Source: Brevibacillus laterosporus
GTDB taxonomy: Bacteria; Bacillota; Bacilli; Brevibacillales; Brevibacillaceae
Assembly (NCBI RefSeq): GCF_030489605.1
Contig: NZ_JAUKFY010000019.1
Span: 24,075 to 88,074, forward strand
DNA: 64,000 bases
Direction: 5' to 3'
Shown here: piece by piece, positions 9,614 through 17,983 of the stretch
Layout: each line of letters begins with the position of its first letter
Numbering within the stretch: position 1 is the first letter of the stretch
Notes under the pieces: model-generated
Told to the model about the DNA's origin: nothing
Database searches by the model: none
Seen by the model: only the letters and a program-made list of their open reading frames with translations
Translations under genes and position numbers: made by a program

Positions 9614-9836
9614 TACAAAAACTCCTCCTTTATGTAAGTAAAAAGTCCTTTATTCTTGCTTTACTCCTTAATTATAGCGTAAACGACAGGATTAATGCAA
9701 CTAAAATGTATTGAAAGTATAGTAAGGTAATCCATCCTACATTTACTGAACGCAGAACCCTTGCAAACCCGATCACTCATGATAAACTGTACATTATCAA
9801 ATATTTCGCAATTGCATAAAGGAGTCTGACTTTAAA

Positions 9837-10604
9837 ATGGAACTGGATATATCAACCATTGTTTTACTTGCATTAATCGGATTTTTAGCTGCGTTTATTG
9901 ATAGTTGCGTTGGTGGAGGCGGATTAATTTCTCTTCCTGCTTTGCTGGGGTTAGGCCTTCCTCCTCATCTTGCGCTGGGAACAAATAAGCTCGCTGGCAC
10001 CCTTTCATCCCTAACCAGTTCGATCACCTTCATTAGCATGGGGAAATTCGATAAGAAGCTAATGTTGATTCTCACACCCTTTTCATTAATTGGTGCTTGG
10101 ATAGGTGCCCTAACGGTTCTAGATATTCCACAAGGCTTTCTCAACACGCTAGTTATTATTATGATGGGTCTTATCTTTGTTTATACTCTGCTAAACAAAA
10201 AGTTTGGCCATGAAGCAAATTTTAAAGGGTACACAACCTTTACGGTTAGCTGGGGCATTTTATTTGCCCTTTTGATTGGTTTCTATGATGGTTTTTTCGG
10301 TCCTGGCACAGGCTCCTTCTTTATTTTCCTAATGGTGCTACTATTCGGGTATGACTTTGTAATCGCTGCTGGCAACGGTCGTATCCTCAATCTAGCCAGC
10401 AATATCTCGTCACTTGCTGTATTCATCTGGAATGGAAAGGTTCTTTTTTCTACTGGATTGGTTATGGGCTTGGCCATGATTTTAGGCGCGACTATTGGTG
10501 CCCGTGTGGCCGTTATGACTGGTGTTCGCTATGTGCGCCCGCTGTTTCTTATCGTGTCAGTCTCTCTCATTACAAAAATGGTATATGAATTAATAATCAA
10601 ATAA
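9837..10604 (+). CDS. TSUP (TauE/SafE) family permease
   Basis: A 255-residue membrane protein with about eight helices. It shows the family's duplicated signature: SCVGGGGLISLPALLGLG followed by GTNKLAGT in the first half, and GFYDGFFGPGTGSF followed by GNGRILNLASN in the second. Family members move sulfite, sulfoacetate, thiosulfate or related sulfur compounds or organic anions; the actual substrate is not readable. AAAGGAG lies upstream of the ATG. It is monocistronic with a strong terminator. Confidence 0.88.
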   Translation: MELDISTIVLLALIGFLAAFIDSCVGGGGLISLPALLGLGLPPHLALGTNKLAGTLSSLTSSITFISMGKFDKKLMLILTPFSLIGAWIGALTVLDIPQGFLNTLVIIMMGLIFVYTLLNKKFGHEANFKGYTTFTVSWGILFALLIGFYDGFFGPGTGSFFIFLMVLLFGYDFVIAAGNGRILNLASNISSLAVFIWNGKVLFSTGLVMGLAMILGATIGARVAVMTGVRYVRPLFLIVSVSLITKMVYELIIK

Positions 10605-10615
10605 GAGCAAGCAAA

Positions 10616-10654
10616 ACGGCGTGCACCACTTAGTGGTTACACGCCGTCATTTTT
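10616..10654 (+). terminator. Terminator of the TSUP gene
   Basis: ACGGCGTG (10616-10623) pairs with CACGCCGT (10640-10647). An inner ACCACT/AGTGGT pair extends the stem, followed by CATTTTTTA. Confidence 0.88.
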
Positions 10655-10727
10655 TACTAAAACAGGTTGACTTTCTCCTGTTTAATCGCTGAAGCATTTT
10701 TAGCTGATTGGGCACCAGTTCTCCCCG

Positions 10728-10904
10728 TTATTTTCCGTCCCTATGCTGCTTTATACGGGCAATGATTCCGTCCGTTAATAGGCCAATACCTGCACCGTAA
10801 AAAGGCGCTGCCATTCGAAATCCTGTCGGTAAATCTTTTAGAAAAAACAGTATAACTCCAATGATAAAGCCTAACATCATAAAGCGAATACGCGTGGAGC
10901 CCAA
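10728..10904 (-). CDS. Small membrane protein (58 aa) downstream of the UPF0154 gene
   Basis: A 58-codon frame starting at TTG (10904) with AGGAGG 9 nt upstream. That ribosome binding site overlaps the stop codon of the preceding gene, so translation is probably coupled. The protein has a basic N-terminus (GSTRIRF), a hydrophobic helix (MMLGFIIGVILFFL), a second weakly hydrophobic helix (APFYGAGIGLLTDGII) and a basic tail (KQHRDGK). I recognise no family. The gene is real on ribosome binding site and operon evidence; its function is unknown. Confidence 0.6.
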   Translation of the reverse strand: MGSTRIRFMMLGFIIGVILFFLKDLPTGFRMAAPFYGAGIGLLTDGIIARIKQHRDGK

Positions 10905-10916
10905 GCTACTTCCCTC

Positions 10917-11156
10917 CTATTTTGATTTAGGTTTAGGGAATTTGTTCGGCATCTTCATGTTTTTCATGTTGCGGCTCATTTGTTTTAGCTGCTTTTGATT
11001 TAAATTCATACCCATAGAACGTGCCATGGTTTGAATTTGCTTTTCATCCATTTGCATGTTGGCTACTTGCTTTTTCAGATAGTGAACTCCACCATAGAAC
11101 CCACCAGCTAAACCTAAGAGTAGCGTAACAATTGGAATAACCCAGTTGTACCACAT
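10917..11156 (-). CDS. UPF0154 (YneF-like) membrane protein
   Basis: A 79-residue protein with one N-terminal membrane helix (about 5-25). A cytoplasmic helix-turn-helix-like tail follows, containing MARSMGMNLNQKQLKQMSR. That stretch matches the conserved core of YneF/UPF0154 proteins (typically MQMGMKPSQKKINQM). The C-terminus is Met/Lys/Pro rich. Family function is unknown. It is the first gene of a two-gene unit with the 58-aa membrane protein. Confidence 0.75.
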   Translation of the reverse strand: MWYNWVIPIVTLLLGLAGGFYGGVHYLKKQVANMQMDEKQIQTMARSMGMNLNQKQLKQMSRNMKNMKMPNKFPKPKSK

Positions 11157-11303
11157 GTTCCATTACCATCCTTTTTTAATATCTTATCCCGTCCATTTTA
11201 CCATAAGAAGCTTTCCTGTCCATGTAGATTTGTGTCGTACGGTATGAAATGAGGATAACTTTTTATGATAGTACCTGCATATACTGTGCCGAGGTGAAGA
11301 AAA

Positions 11304-12041
11304 ATGACTGCTTTCGTCGTGATCGATCCTGGACATGGTGGCATTGATCCAGGAGGGGGAACCAATAGCTTGTTTAAAGAAAAGGACCTCGTTTTAAATA
11401 TTTCCCTTTATCAGCACCAACGCTTTTTAGAATTAAATGTTTCAGCTTTACTTACCCGCTCTACAGATATAACGCTTGAAAGCGACCAGCGTGCATCATC
11501 GGTTCGCAACAGCGGCGCCCGTTATTGTCTCTGTAATCATGTTAATTCAGGCGGCGGTCGAGGTGCAGAAGGAATCTACTCTATTCACGCCTCCTCAGCC
11601 ATGTCGCGCACCCTTTTCGAGGAAATTGAGACAGCCGGCATGCCTGTAAGGCGTATCTATACGCGTACTCTCCCCAATAATCCCCAACTTGATTACTATT
11701 TTATGCATCGAGACACAGGAAATGTGGAAACGGTCATAATCGAATATGGATTCGCAGACAATCCAATAGATGCTGAGTTTTTAAATACGAAGTGGAAGGA
11801 GCTGGCAGAAGCCGTTGTTCGTGGTTTTTGTGAGTTTACCAATCTTCCTTATACTCCCCCATCGACCACTTCACCCAAGCCTGAACCGCCTGATGACTGG
11901 AAACAAGAGGCTGTTAACTGGCTTTATCAGGAAGGTATTTTGACGAATGAAGAATGGCGGCAAAATATTGATAAACCTTTGCCATTATGGGCAGAAGCGA
12001 TTGTACTGCGCCGTTTATACGAAAAAGTAATAAATAAATGA
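11304..12041 (+). CDS. N-acetylmuramoyl-L-alanine amidase (Amidase_3), lysin-like
   Basis: A 245-residue zinc amidase that cleaves the bond between MurNAc and the stem peptide. The Amidase_3 domain fills residues 1-175, with zinc ligands His11 (DPGHGG), Glu26 and His79 (CNHVNSGGG) and catalytic Glu147 (IIEYGF). There is no signal peptide, as in phage endolysins. A Pro-rich linker leads to a 50-residue C-terminal module (EAVNWLYQEGILTNEEW) that resembles the binding modules of Bacillus phage lysins and weakly resembles SLH. The next gene encodes a holin-like membrane protein, which supports a lysis or release role. Confidence 0.85.
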   Translation: MTAFVVIDPGHGGIDPGGGTNSLFKEKDLVLNISLYQHQRFLELNVSALLTRSTDITLESDQRASSVRNSGARYCLCNHVNSGGGRGAEGIYSIHASSAMSRTLFEEIETAGMPVRRIYTRTLPNNPQLDYYFMHRDTGNVETVIIEYGFADNPIDAEFLNTKWKELAEAVVRGFCEFTNLPYTPPSTTSPKPEPPDDWKQEAVNWLYQEGILTNEEWRQNIDKPLPLWAEAIVLRRLYEKVINK

Positions 12042-12080
12042 TGATAGCTTTCGCATGATTAAATAAAAGGAGACATTCCC

Positions 12081-12722
12081 ATGAGCTTAGACATTGGTGC
12101 AATTATAGCCATCGCTATGGCGGCAACCTCTACTCTATCCGACTGGTTACGTATTCCTGTGAAGTTAAGGGCCTGGACAACGCTAGGATTTATTTTGCTA
12201 CTAAAGCTGGGCTACGATTGGTTATACGGTCCTGTACCATTTATCTGGAAGGATTCACTCATGCATGGAATTACAGCCGGACTGGCTGCCGTAGGAATTT
12301 ACTCCACCACGAAAAACACCCGCCAGCATATGCAACAGCTCAAAAATGATTGGAGCAATCACGAGCAAAATGCTAAGATGCTTTCGAATAATATTGACCC
12401 CTCAACGCTTGTCCTCTCGTCAGAAGACCAGGAAGCATTTCAGCCTTCTGTACAGTCATTCACTCCATCCCAATCACAGGTTTCGTCCTTACAAGCACAA
12501 AGTCCAATAGAAAAGCCTAGCACAGAACAACAAACATCGGTAGAAATCGCATTGAGCCAGCCTCTGCACACCGCCTCAGCCCCTTCTTCTAGCCTCTCCT
12601 CTGATCCAGACAGCCTGCCCTCTACCAGCTTCAAATCGTCCAGCGAGGAACCTTTTCACGTATCTGCTCATCCATCTCATGATTCCTCTGATAAAAAATC
12701 TTCCTACGAAGACTATGTCTAA
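12081..12722 (+). CDS. Holin-like membrane protein with a long Ser/Pro/Gln-rich tail
   Basis: A 213-residue protein. The first 80 residues contain an N-terminal helix, a basic stretch (RIPVKLRAW), a second helix (TTLGFILLLKLGYDWLYG) and a third (LMHGITAGLAAVGIYS). That resembles small phage holins found beside amidases. From about residue 110 the sequence is low-complexity Ser/Thr/Pro/Gln and probably disordered. AAAAGGAG precedes the ATG, 40 bp after the amidase stop. Holin function is inferred from topology and neighbourhood. The 100-residue disordered tail is unusual for a holin. Confidence 0.55.
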   Translation: MSLDIGAIIAIAMAATSTLSDWLRIPVKLRAWTTLGFILLLKLGYDWLYGPVPFIWKDSLMHGITAGLAAVGIYSTTKNTRQHMQQLKNDWSNHEQNAKMLSNNIDPSTLVLSSEDQEAFQPSVQSFTPSQSQVSSLQAQSPIEKPSTEQQTSVEIALSQPLHTASAPSSSLSSDPDSLPSTSFKSSSEEPFHVSAHPSHDSSDKKSSYEDYV

Positions 12723-12754
12723 AAGCGAGCCAAAGTTGACTTTGCTCGCTTTTA
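12721..12754. terminator. Bidirectional terminator after the holin-like gene
   Basis: AAAAGCGAG extended by CAAAG pairs with CTTTG and CTCGCTTTT on a 4-nt TTGA loop. It overlaps the stop codon and also lies at the 3' end of the converging phosphatase gene. Confidence 0.8.
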
Positions 12755-12761
12755 GATACAG

Positions 12762-13616
12762 CTATTGCTTTTTCACATGCCGTGTAAGAGGAGTATCCTC
12801 CAAGCCGGAATAATTGGTTTTGGCCAAGACACTGACAAGCTCATCTTCTGGAAAACGATAAGCAGTCAGTTTCCCTCCAAATACACATCCTTGATCAATA
12901 TTAATCGCATTCTGCCTCTCGCTGCGTTCTGGCTCTGGGCGAGGGTCATGCCCCCAGATGACTAACATATCCGATAAATGATCTACCGTCCAATCTTTGC
13001 GAATGGGCCTTCCATCTGGACCTAAGCCTGCGACGTCTCCATATCGGCAAAAGTTCTGGATAGCAGGTGAATCCTCCCCAATATAACTGTCCTTAATACC
13101 GGCATGCACGGCAACCAAGGCTTTTTTCCCCCGATATTTCACAATAATATGAGATGGTGCTGACATGAGCAATTGCAAGCTAGCATAGCGAAATTGAGCA
13201 GTGCGTCGGGGACCGTGCTCCACCTCGTATCGTGCAAATTGCTGTTCCACCAACTCATCACCGTGCGCCAGTGTGACCCTTCTCCCATCTAGCCAACGTG
13301 CAATTTTCCAGCCATGATTGCTGTCTACCATCTCAGCTAACCCTTCTTTAATATGCTTGATAAAAAAATCAAGCAGCTTGAGTGATTCAGGCCCTCTACT
13401 TGTAATATCTCCCAGTGACAAGATCTTTCTTCCCATAGGATGTTTATATAGCTGATCCTTTGCATCGAACGTGTAACCGAGCACCGACAACAGTTCAATA
13501 AACTCTTCATAGCAACCATGTATATCTCCGATGACATCTACTCCGCTATTTGCTGTAAAGAATTTGGATCGCTTCGGGATAAACTTTTTCACGCGACCAA
13601 CCCCACTATTTTCCAT
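12762..13616 (-). CDS. PrpE-like metallophosphoesterase (bis(5'-nucleosyl)-tetraphosphatase family)
   Basis: A 284-residue calcineurin-type phosphoesterase related to B. subtilis PrpE, a diadenosine tetraphosphatase. Visible motifs are GDIHGCYEE (metal ligands D and H), GDITSRGP, DSNHGWK, HAGI, GDVAGLGPDGRPIRKDW and NIDQGCVFGGKLTAYRFPE. The last three are strongly PrpE-like. The canonical GDxxDRG reads GDITSRG here and the usual GNH reads SNH; the metal-binding Asp, Asn and His remain. It is about 40 residues longer than PrpE. The start is uncertain: a GTG at 13592 with GGGG upstream is an alternative. Confidence 0.75.
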   Translation of the reverse strand: MENSGVGRVKKFIPKRSKFFTANSGVDVIGDIHGCYEEFIELLSVLGYTFDAKDQLYKHPMGRKILSLGDITSRGPESLKLLDFFIKHIKEGLAEMVDSNHGWKIARWLDGRRVTLAHGDELVEQQFARYEVEHGPRRTAQFRYASLQLLMSAPSHIIVKYRGKKALVAVHAGIKDSYIGEDSPAIQNFCRYGDVAGLGPDGRPIRKDWTVDHLSDMLVIWGHDPRPEPERSERQNAINIDQGCVFGGKLTAYRFPEDELVSVLAKTNYSGLEDTPLTRHVKKQ

Positions 13617-13665
13617 ATTCTTATAGTATTACCCTAAGTAGTCCTATTTGATAAGTAATATAAAG

Positions 13666-13690
13666 AAAAACCCGAAGACTCGCTCCGGAT
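13666..13690 (-). terminator. Terminator of the lia operon
   Basis: On the minus strand CCGGAG and CTTCGG form a short stem on a 5-nt loop, followed by GGGTTTTTC. It lies about 20 bp past the liaR stop. Confidence 0.65.
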
Positions 13691-13709
13691 TTTGATGGGT
13701 TGCCTATTT

Positions 13710-14342
13710 TTATTGCTGCAGTTGATGCTTATGGACATATATTGCCGCTTGAGTTCGATCTTCTACACCTAGCTTTGATAAAACATTGCTTACATGTGTC
13801 TTTACCGTTTTAATACCAATAATTAATTCATCTGCGATCTCTTGATTCGATTTTCCCTGCCCAATTAACAGCAGCACCTCCAACTCACGGGGAGTCAATT
13901 GCTGATGAGCCGGCGTCTGCGCGCCTGTACGGAACCTTGCCATGATCTTACTGGCTACCCGTGACTCTAATACAGGCTCACCGTCTACTGCGGCACGAAT
14001 AGCTTTTACGATTTCAGATGCACGGGAGGTTTTTAACAGATAACTAAATGCTCCTGCTTCAATAACCGGATATACCTTCTCATCGTCAATAAAGCTGGTA
14101 AGTACAATAACCTTTGTCTGCGGCAACACTTCCCGAACTTTCCTTGTTGCCTCAACGCCTCCCATGCCCTCCATGACTAAATCCATGAGTACGACATCCG
14201 GTTGCATTTCCTCCACCAGACGTACCCCTTCTTCCCCGCTTGAAGCCTCTCCTACTACTTCTATATCATCCTCTGTGGATAAATAAGAAGCGAGTCCCAT
14301 ACGCACCATCTCATGATCATCTACTAACAATACCCGGATCAT
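13710..14342 (-). CDS. liaR: Response regulator LiaR (NarL/FixJ family)
   Basis: A 210-residue regulator with a receiver domain (phosphoacceptor Asp54 in VLMDLVM) and a C-terminal LuxR-type helix-turn-helix (LTPRELEVLLLIGQGKSNQEI). It closely resembles LiaR/VraR, the regulator that answers cell-wall antibiotics acting on lipid II. It lies last in a liaI-liaH-x-liaF-liaS-liaR operon and overlaps liaS. I prefer the ATG reading MIRVLLVDDH (14342), as in B. subtilis; another ATG three codons upstream lies only 3 nt from the AGGAG. Confidence 0.92.
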   Translation of the reverse strand: MIRVLLVDDHEMVRMGLASYLSTEDDIEVVGEASSGEEGVRLVEEMQPDVVLMDLVMEGMGGVEATRKVREVLPQTKVIVLTSFIDDEKVYPVIEAGAFSYLLKTSRASEIVKAIRAAVDGEPVLESRVASKIMARFRTGAQTPAHQQLTPRELEVLLLIGQGKSNQEIADELIIGIKTVKTHVSNVLSKLGVEDRTQAAIYVHKHQLQQ

Positions 14343-15468
14343 TCTCTCCATCTACTCCTTTTGGGTGTACGTCCAGCAATAACGGGACGCGTATTTCGAT
14401 CTGTGTGCCATTGCCTGGTGATGAGTAAATCTCCAGTGCACCGCCGATTTCATCAACCCTCTCCCGCATGGACACCAATCCGTATGAGGTCATTTTTTCT
14501 CCATCTGGATCAAAGCCAATACCATCATCCGCAATACGTAAACGTACATGTCCTTGCAGCGTGAATAATTTTACTGTAATGCTATGTGCCCTGGAATGAC
14601 GCAAGGAGTTGGACAGCGCTTCCTGAAGAATGCGAAACAGCTGATCCTCAATACCATTCGGGATATTGGCAATGTTACTGATTTCCCAATTAATATCCAA
14701 CGTATGCTTGATCTTCAACTCTTCTAGTAGCTCCTCAACCGCTTCTCCCAGTGATTTGTTTTGTAGTGTAGCCGGACGCAAATGCAACAGTAATGCTCTC
14801 ATCTCCGCCTGGGCTCCTGCTGCCATTTCCTCTACCAGTTCAATCTGCTGTGCCGCTCGACTCGGATTTTTATCAATTAACCGTTTGATAGCAGCAGTGG
14901 TCATCGCGATAGCAAACAACTGCTGACTGACAGCATCATGCAATTCACGTGCAAGCCGCTGGCGCTCCTCTGTCACCGCGGCAGCTTTAACCTGATCATG
15001 CAATTCTGCATTATGCGTGGAGAGTCGCTGTAACGATGCCACTTGCCCCTCCCATTTAGCTGCAAGTCGATTTAACTGCCAGCCCAATTCACCAATCTCA
15101 TCCGAGCCTAATTCCGGTACCCGATAAGATAGCATACCTCGTTCTAAATTCATCGTCGCCTCCCATAAGGAATGCAGACGCTTTTTTAACAGATTGCCAG
15201 CGATATAACCGCTGACTAGCCCAACAACTGTGGCCACTGCTAATCCTACAATCAATTGAAAAAAGAAAATACGCCAGCTAAAATCAACGCTTACCGATAC
15301 GTGTAGATATTTAGCCAACCACTCATTGACCTCCGGACGATCCTTGCTAAAATAACCGATCCATAGGAAAATACCAAACATCGTCAACACCGTGCTGTTT
15401 GTCCAGAACAGCGCTTGTTGAACCGCCTGCCATTGAATGCTTTTTAATGTCGAATAGGATTGTTTCAT
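14317..15468 (-). CDS. liaS: Sensor histidine kinase LiaS
   Basis: A 383-residue membrane kinase with two N-terminal helices flanking a short external loop (intramembrane-sensing type). A HAMP domain, a HisKA_3 phosphoacceptor box (ARELHDAVSQQLFAI) and an HATPase domain (RIADDGIGFDPDG, GLVSMRERVDEIGG) follow. It partners LiaR and is held in check by LiaF in relatives. I place the start at MKQSYSTLKSIQWQ because it aligns with the B. subtilis N-terminus and has GAGAGGG upstream. An in-frame ATG at 15504 overlaps the end of liaF. Confidence 0.9.
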   Translation of the reverse strand: MKQSYSTLKSIQWQAVQQALFWTNSTVLTMFGIFLWIGYFSKDRPEVNEWLAKYLHVSVSVDFSWRIFFFQLIVGLAVATVVGLVSGYIAGNLLKKRLHSLWEATMNLERGMLSYRVPELGSDEIGELGWQLNRLAAKWEGQVASLQRLSTHNAELHDQVKAAAVTEERQRLARELHDAVSQQLFAIAMTTAAIKRLIDKNPSRAAQQIELVEEMAAGAQAEMRALLLHLRPATLQNKSLGEAVEELLEELKIKHTLDINWEISNIANIPNGIEDQLFRILQEALSNSLRHSRAHSITVKLFTLQGHVRLRIADDGIGFDPDGEKMTSYGLVSMRERVDEIGGALEIYSSPGNGTQIEIRVPLLLDVHPKGVDGENDPGIVSR

Positions 15469-15487
15469 ACGTCTGTACACCCTCTCA

Positions 15488-16594
15488 TCAGATGTACTTG
15501 ACATCAATATCGCCCACCCAGAGCGAAATGATGATTTTTACTTTTTCAGTAGCTTCTGCGTAGTTATGAGTGGACAACATCACCTTACGCGTAATCCCAT
15601 TTTGACGATGGCCTAGCACTTCCAATTCTCCAATAGTCACCTCTGCCATCACCTGTACTGGCATATCGACCGGGACATAGATCGTGACATCTCCAATCCA
15701 GCCATTGATGACTAGCGTGCCTTCCTTTTCAGGAATGACAGCTCGGGAAAGATCGATAACCACATCGCCAATCCCTTGCCAAATCCGCATATTTTTTAGC
15801 TCAAAACGACCAGAAATCAATTTATAATCACCAATCAATGAGCTGCGTGTATCCTGAGGATTATGAATGTGTACGTGATCGTAAAACGTCTTATCAAAGC
15901 TTTTATGAAAGGATTTACCGCTAGATTTGCGCTGTTCCCTATGCGGGCCTTCTTGATTAGAACTTGGTTCATCAGGCCCCGTATCAGAATAATAAGAACC
16001 GGAATAGCATTCGCCTTCAATTCTAGGCCCAAACTGCGAATAGGACTCCCTCTTTGCCTTTTGATCATTCTGTTCGCCTGTATAAAAGCTTTGACTCGCA
16101 GGCTGTGTCTGAATATCAGCCTGCATTTTTTCTTGTGCCTTTTTCCGCTGTCTCTCCTTTAGCAACGCATCCATTTCAAGGTCGAGATCATCTTGCTTAG
16201 CTGTTTCTGCTGATTGAGAATAAGCGGTTGTTTCTTGCTGCTTCTCTTCTGTATAAGTAAAGTCTTGGCCAAAATCATTCTGATTTCGACCTTTGCGACG
16301 TATTAATCGAATGCCATAGTAAATAAAGAACATGGAAAAAATAAAGCCGAACAAATTGTGAATGGCAATACCAAACCATTCCTGAAAAATATTAAGAATA
16401 CCAATGGTTAATAAGATGCCACCGGTAATTTTTCTTCCTCTTTTCCAAAATCGATACCCCCAAAAAATAAAGAGCAGAGGCCATAAGGAAAAAATGCTGA
16501 AAAAAATCAGCCCTAAATTATTGAGGAAGAGGCCTAAACCGACAAAGATGATAATGGCACCTGCCACCATTTTTTCTACGCGAGAAAATTTCAA
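15488..16594 (-). CDS. liaF: LiaF, membrane inhibitor of the LiaRS system
   Basis: A 368-residue protein with an N-terminal block of about four hydrophobic helices (1-95), a long charged Gln/Glu/Lys/Ser-rich linker (about 100-245) and a C-terminal beta-rich domain. That domain (LISGRFELKNMRIWQGIGDV to ISLWVGDIDVKYI) is the LiaF-type domain. B. subtilis LiaF is roughly 240 residues; most of the extra length is the low-complexity linker. The start is a TTG with GAGGAG upstream. It lies directly upstream of liaS. In relatives LiaF keeps the kinase off in the absence of envelope stress. Confidence 0.85.
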   Translation of the reverse strand: MKFSRVEKMVAGAIIIFVGLGLFLNNLGLIFFSIFSLWPLLFIFWGYRFWKRGRKITGGILLTIGILNIFQEWFGIAIHNLFGFIFSMFFIYYGIRLIRRKGRNQNDFGQDFTYTEEKQQETTAYSQSAETAKQDDLDLEMDALLKERQRKKAQEKMQADIQTQPASQSFYTGEQNDQKAKRESYSQFGPRIEGECYSGSYYSDTGPDEPSSNQEGPHREQRKSSGKSFHKSFDKTFYDHVHIHNPQDTRSSLIGDYKLISGRFELKNMRIWQGIGDVVIDLSRAVIPEKEGTLVINGWIGDVTIYVPVDMPVQVMAEVTIGELEVLGHRQNGITRKVMLSTHNYAEATEKVKIIISLWVGDIDVKYI

Positions 16595-16623
16595 ACGAAG
16601 CCTACTCCTCTCTCAACTGATTT

Positions 16624-17175
16624 TTATCTTTTCTTACATACATATACAAAAGCTGGCGGGATATTAAACGGGGTAAATTTAATATCCACCTTAGAAAATC
16701 GCGATTCCAGTTCATTCTTCAGCTGCAGGGAGTACTGAAAGGTAACAAAAACCCCATCCGGTTCAAGTGATTCTACCACACAATCTAAGATATCACTGCG
16801 CAGCTTTTCAGGGAAAACAGCAAATGGCAGTCCGGAAACAATAGCGTCTAGTGAAGGAATATTTAATTCATTCATATACTCTGATAATCTTACCGCCTCC
16901 GAGCAAATAGGCACCTGAGGAAAACGATGATGCAGCATTTGCTGGAATTGCGGGTCACGCTCCACGATAAAAAAGCGTGCATCCTTTTTCATCTGTGTAA
17001 GAATAGCACGTGTAAAAACACCGGTTCCTGGCCCTAATTCGGCAATATGTCCTACTTGCTCCCATGGAACATTTTTCATCATTAGACTACTTAAAAAACG
17101 CGAACTGGGGATCACGCTCCCTACTTGTCCCGGTCGAGAGACAAAGCGTCTCAGAAACACAAGTAAATCTGACAT
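16624..17175 (-). CDS. Class I SAM-dependent methyltransferase (phospholipid N-methyltransferase-like)
   Basis: A 183-residue methyltransferase. The SAM-binding motif AELGPGTGVFTRAIL lies near residues 44-58, the acidic end of strand 2 is FIVERDP, and the catalytic-region motif is VSGLPFAVFP (in place of NPPY). The start, MSDLLVFLRRFVSRPGQVGS then VIPSSRFLSS, is the pattern of the PmtA/rRNA-adenine-dimethylase-like family that methylates phosphatidylethanolamine in some bacteria. It is inserted between liaH and liaF, where B. subtilis has liaG. AGGAGG precedes the ATG. The substrate is not proven; a membrane-lipid role is an inference from its position. Confidence 0.75.
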   Translation of the reverse strand: MSDLLVFLRRFVSRPGQVGSVIPSSRFLSSLMMKNVPWEQVGHIAELGPGTGVFTRAILTQMKKDARFFIVERDPQFQQMLHHRFPQVPICSEAVRLSEYMNELNIPSLDAIVSGLPFAVFPEKLRSDILDCVVESLEPDGVFVTFQYSLQLKNELESRFSKVDIKFTPFNIPPAFVYVCKKR

Positions 17176-17193
17176 CTAGTAAACCCTCCTAGG

Positions 17194-17220
17194 GGAAAAG
17201 CAGCCCTAGACAGGGCTGCT
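17194..17220 (-). terminator. Partial terminator between liaH and the methyltransferase gene
   Basis: On the minus strand AGCAGCCCT (17220-17212) and AGGGCTGCT (17207-17199) form a perfect 9-bp stem on a 4-nt loop, followed by TTTCCCC. The short T-run suggests partial readthrough, giving more liaIH mRNA than downstream mRNA. Confidence 0.65.
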
Positions 17221-17234
17221 GTGTGTAATAATAT

Positions 17235-17939
17235 CTAGTTCTTTTTTGCTGACTCTACTTCTTCCCTATTTTCAGCGGATTTTCCTGCCAGCTTCTCCTT
17301 TAATTTTGCTAATTCATAATCTAACTCATCTTTTTTGTCCAGCTTTTTCAATGAACGGTGGTATTCAGAGTCCTCATACATACCGCTCATGCTGGCTTCC
17401 GCTTCCATCTGCATTACTTTTTCCTCCATACGATGGAACCCGCGGGCCGCATTTTCAACACCTATGCCTGTTACATAAGAGTTTACTTGTTTTTGTGTGC
17501 GTGCTACTTGAGCTCTGGACATTAGCATATATTTTTTAGCACGCATTTTATAGAACTCTTCTTTTAGTTCAGCTAATTTTTCACGCATTTGCTGAGCAGC
17601 ATTACTAGACGAATCCAATAATTCTTTTAATTCAAGCGCACGTGATTCGTATGTCTTCTGATCCAATAAAGCACGTCTAGCCAATTCGTCCTCGCCTTCA
17701 GTAAGAGCAAGCATCACTTGGCGCTCGCGTTTAGCTGCTAAGGTATTCGCCTCTTCATATTGTTGACGGAATTTCTTCTCCTGAGCCACCTGACGAGCTA
17801 CCGCTACTTCTACTCGACCGATCTCTGCTTCCATATCACGCATGTATTGTGTAAGCATAACGACCGGATCTTCTATGGAATCAATCGCATTATTTACGGA
17901 AGCCACCGTTACATCACGCAGTCTTTTAAAAATACTCAT
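17235..17939 (-). CDS. liaH: LiaH, PspA/IM30 family membrane-stress protein
   Basis: A 234-residue protein that is almost entirely coiled coil (about 25-220), with the PspA-family opening SIFKRLRDVTVASVNNAIDS and the motif EDPVVMLTQYMRDM. PspA/IM30 proteins form large ring- or rod-shaped oligomers that protect the cytoplasmic membrane. In the lia system LiaH is recruited to the membrane by LiaI after envelope damage. AAGGAGG precedes the ATG. It lies 44 bp after liaI and is followed by a partial terminator. Confidence 0.9.
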   Translation of the reverse strand: MSIFKRLRDVTVASVNNAIDSIEDPVVMLTQYMRDMEAEIGRVEVAVARQVAQEKKFRQQYEEANTLAAKRERQVMLALTEGEDELARRALLDQKTYESRALELKELLDSSSNAAQQMREKLAELKEEFYKMRAKKYMLMSRAQVARTQKQVNSYVTGIGVENAARGFHRMEEKVMQMEAEASMSGMYEDSEYHRSLKKLDKKDELDYELAKLKEKLAGKSAENREEVESAKKN

Positions 17940-17983
17940 ATTAAAATTCCTCCTTAGAGTTTATCATTTTTTGGTTTTTGTAA

